This document shows, piece after piece, positions 62,780 through 64,000 of a stretch of DNA of 64,000 nucleotides; the stretch's first letter is position 1, and each line of letters begins with the position of its first letter. Made by a program: the position numbers and the translations under genes. The notes under the pieces were generated by a model. It searched no databases and was not told the DNA's origin. It worked only from the letters and a program-made list of their open reading frames with translations. Source of the DNA: an uncultured Lachnospiraceae bacterium (GTDB taxonomy: Bacteria; Bacillota; Clostridia; Lachnospirales; Lachnospiraceae); contig CAUEYX010000004.1 in NCBI GenBank assembly GCA_959022495.1, forward strand, positions 124,001 to 188,000, given 5' to 3'.

Positions 62780-63064
62780 TTATTCTGCGCGTGCCCTGCC
62801 TTCGGGGATGCTGTCCGTCGGGGCATAAACGGTCATGGCAGTACCGGTTTCCTGTATGAGAATATTTTCAGGCATCCGGAAGAACAGCCAGACAACATAC
62901 AGGTCTTCTGCACACCAGACAGCGTAAGCCACGCCTAAATTCATTTTAAGCAGCACATTTGAAAATGAGTAAAAACACAGGATATAAAAGATAACACAGC
63001 CTGCGGCAGGAAGGAGCTTTGTAAATCCCTTATACGTATATACTGCATAACCATCTTCCCACCT
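62780..63064 (-). pseudogene. Fragment of a small multidrug resistance (SMR) transporter
   Basis: Read on the minus strand, an open stretch without a proper start encodes YKGFTKLLPAAGCVIFYI, then VLLKMNLGVAYAVW. This resembles the middle of EmrE/SMR proteins (GFTKLLPS and LGVAYAIW). The first helix is missing and the sequence after AVW no longer fits the family. A decayed gene is the simplest reading. Confidence 0.5.
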
Positions 63065-63159
63065 TTATACTTCCTCAGTAATTCCAAAACAGATTATACA
63101 GCCTTAGGAAAATTTACTCAATAAAAAATATGAGATAAGTATAGCAGAACAACATATTG

Positions 63160-63186
63160 TTAGCACTCGAACGAAAAGAGTGCTAA
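63160..63186 (+). promoter_or_regulatory. CIRCE operator (HrcA site)
   Basis: TTAGCACTC-N9-GAGTGCTAA is an exact CIRCE inverted repeat, the binding site of the heat-shock repressor HrcA. It lies just upstream of the -35 box of the htpG promoter. Confidence 0.95.
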
Positions 63187-63193
63187 TTTTCTA

Positions 63194-63222
63194 TTGACTT
63201 TTAAATTCTGCTGTACTAGAAT
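63194..63222 (+). promoter_or_regulatory. Promoter of htpG
   Basis: TTGACT (63194-63199) and TAGAAT (63217-63222) are 17 bases apart. Confidence 0.7.
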
Positions 63223-63298
63223 GTCTTTTAGGCGAAAGGGCAGTTTTAGTTTTCGAAAGACCGGACTGCTCTATGAATTATAAAAAGGAGTGTTCAAT

Positions 63299-64000
63299 AT
63301 GGCAGTGAAAAAAGGAAACTTATCTATTGACAGCGAGAATATATTTCCGATTATAAAAAAATGGGTATATTCGGATCATGATATTTTTGTACGTGAAATG
63401 ATATCCAATGGATGCGATGCGATCACCAAGCTTAAGAAGCTGGACATGATGGGAGAGTATGAGCTCCCGGAAGGCTATAAACCGAAGATCGAAGTGATTG
63501 TCAACCCGGAAGAAAAGACCATGAAATTTATTGACAATGGTCTTGGAATGACAGCTGACGAAGTGGAAGAATATATTACGCAGATCGCGTTTTCAGGGGC
63601 AGCACAGTTCCTTGAGAAATATAAGGACAAGACGACAGAGGATGATATGATCGGACACTTTGGTCTTGGCTTCTATTCGGCATTCATGGTGGCGGACGAG
63701 GTGCAGATTGATACACTTTCCTATAAAGAGGGGGCCGTGCCGGTACACTGGGCGAGCCAGGGCGGCATAGAATACGAAATGCAGGATGGCAGCAGGACAG
63801 CTGTAGGTACTGAGATTACCTTGTTCTTAAATGAGGACAGCCTTGCTTTTGCGAATGAATACAGGGCGAGAGAAGTACTGGAAAAGTACTGCTCCTTTAT
63901 GCCCGTGGAGATATTCCTGTCAAAGGCGGACGCAGAGCCGGAATATGAGACGATTGACGAGAAAGATCTCCTGGATACAGACCAGGTAGTAGAGCATATC
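63299..64000 (+). CDS. htpG: Molecular chaperone HtpG (Hsp90), 3' end outside window
   Basis: The first 234 residues of the bacterial Hsp90 are present. The ATP-binding domain shows VYSDHDIFVREMISNGCDAI, FIDNGLGMTADEV, and IGHFGLGFYSAFMVADEV. AAAAGGAG lies about 11 bases before ATG 63299. The family normally has about 620-680 residues, so about 400 more lie beyond the edge. The CIRCE element upstream places it under HrcA, unlike Bacillus subtilis htpG, which is not in that regulon. Confidence 0.96.
   Translation, partial: MAVKKGNLSIDSENIFPIIKKWVYSDHDIFVREMISNGCDAITKLKKLDMMGEYELPEGYKPKIEVIVNPEEKTMKFIDNGLGMTADEVEEYITQIAFSGAAQFLEKYKDKTTEDDMIGHFGLGFYSAFMVADEVQIDTLSYKEGAVPVHWASQGGIEYEMQDGSRTAVGTEITLFLNEDSLAFANEYRAREVLEKYCSFMPVEIFLSKADAEPEYETIDEKDLLDTDQVVEHI

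Noticed and set aside
1..64000. tRNA, rRNA and large structured RNA genes
   Set aside because: I saw no tRNA-like or rRNA sequence on reading; a covariance-model scan would be needed to exclude small RNAs.

Overview
The window is chromosomal DNA from a low-to-mid GC Gram-positive anaerobe, most likely a gut member of the Lachnospiraceae (Clostridia). The grounds are strong AGGAGG ribosome binding sites, housekeeping blocks typical of Firmicutes (rpsF-ssb-rpsR and gdpP-rplI-dnaB), a CIRCE element before htpG, a sortase B, very large sortase-anchored glycosidases, and a YesM/YesN-controlled sugar importer. I found no rRNA, tRNA, CRISPR array, prophage or transposase gene.

Layout. 1-3.6 kb: end of a LUD-domain gene, sortase B with an arginine-rich repeat tail, a DUF951 gene, and rpsF-ssb-rpsR ending in a terminator. 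3.7-11.6 kb: a sugar ABC importer (lipoprotein and two permeases, no ATPase), a Gfo/Idh/MocA dehydrogenase, and a YesM/YesN two-component system. 11.6-25.4 kb: three surface-protein genes. The first is a remnant without signal peptide or catalytic domain, the second has an alpha-galactosidase-clan-like domain, and the third is a GH29 fucosidase. A GH95 fucosidase at 34.8-39.9 kb carries the same C-terminal module. Together this looks like a host-glycan (mucin-type, fucosylated) foraging locus. The missing transporter ATPase may be the MsmX/UgpC-type ATPase at 59.3-60.4 kb. 25.6-27.3 kb holds a trio of small exported or anchored proteins of unknown role.

27.5-31.3 kb is one 1251-residue gene: calcineurin-like phosphoesterase, STAND-like P-loop NTPase and near-identical 42-residue HAT/TPR-like repeats. 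It looks like a conflict or defence protein. 31.4-34.4 kb: a DUF134 regulator and a three-part CoA-disulfide reductase/rhodanese/siroheme-reductase fusion. 40-44.6 kb: gdpP-rplI-dnaB and a convergent MerR-like gene. 44.8-51.4 kb: an acetyltransferase, a DMT exporter, and an OmpR-type two-component system followed by an ABC exporter.

51.4-57.2 kb is a tightly coupled seven-gene operon behind a MarR-type operator: MarR regulator, DUF1848 protein, SplB-like radical SAM enzyme, MutM, stand-alone adenylation domain, GNAT acetyltransferase, and an endonuclease III-like glycosylase that lacks the usual lysine. I regard this operon and the phosphoesterase-STAND gene as the two best candidates for undescribed systems. 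A roughly 550-bp palindromic MITE-like element with 23-bp terminal inverted repeats follows at 57.2-57.8 kb. The rest holds a PucR-type regulator, the ABC ATPase, a cyclophilin, a DMT transporter, a GNAT gene, an SMR pseudogene and the start of htpG, which runs off the end of the window.
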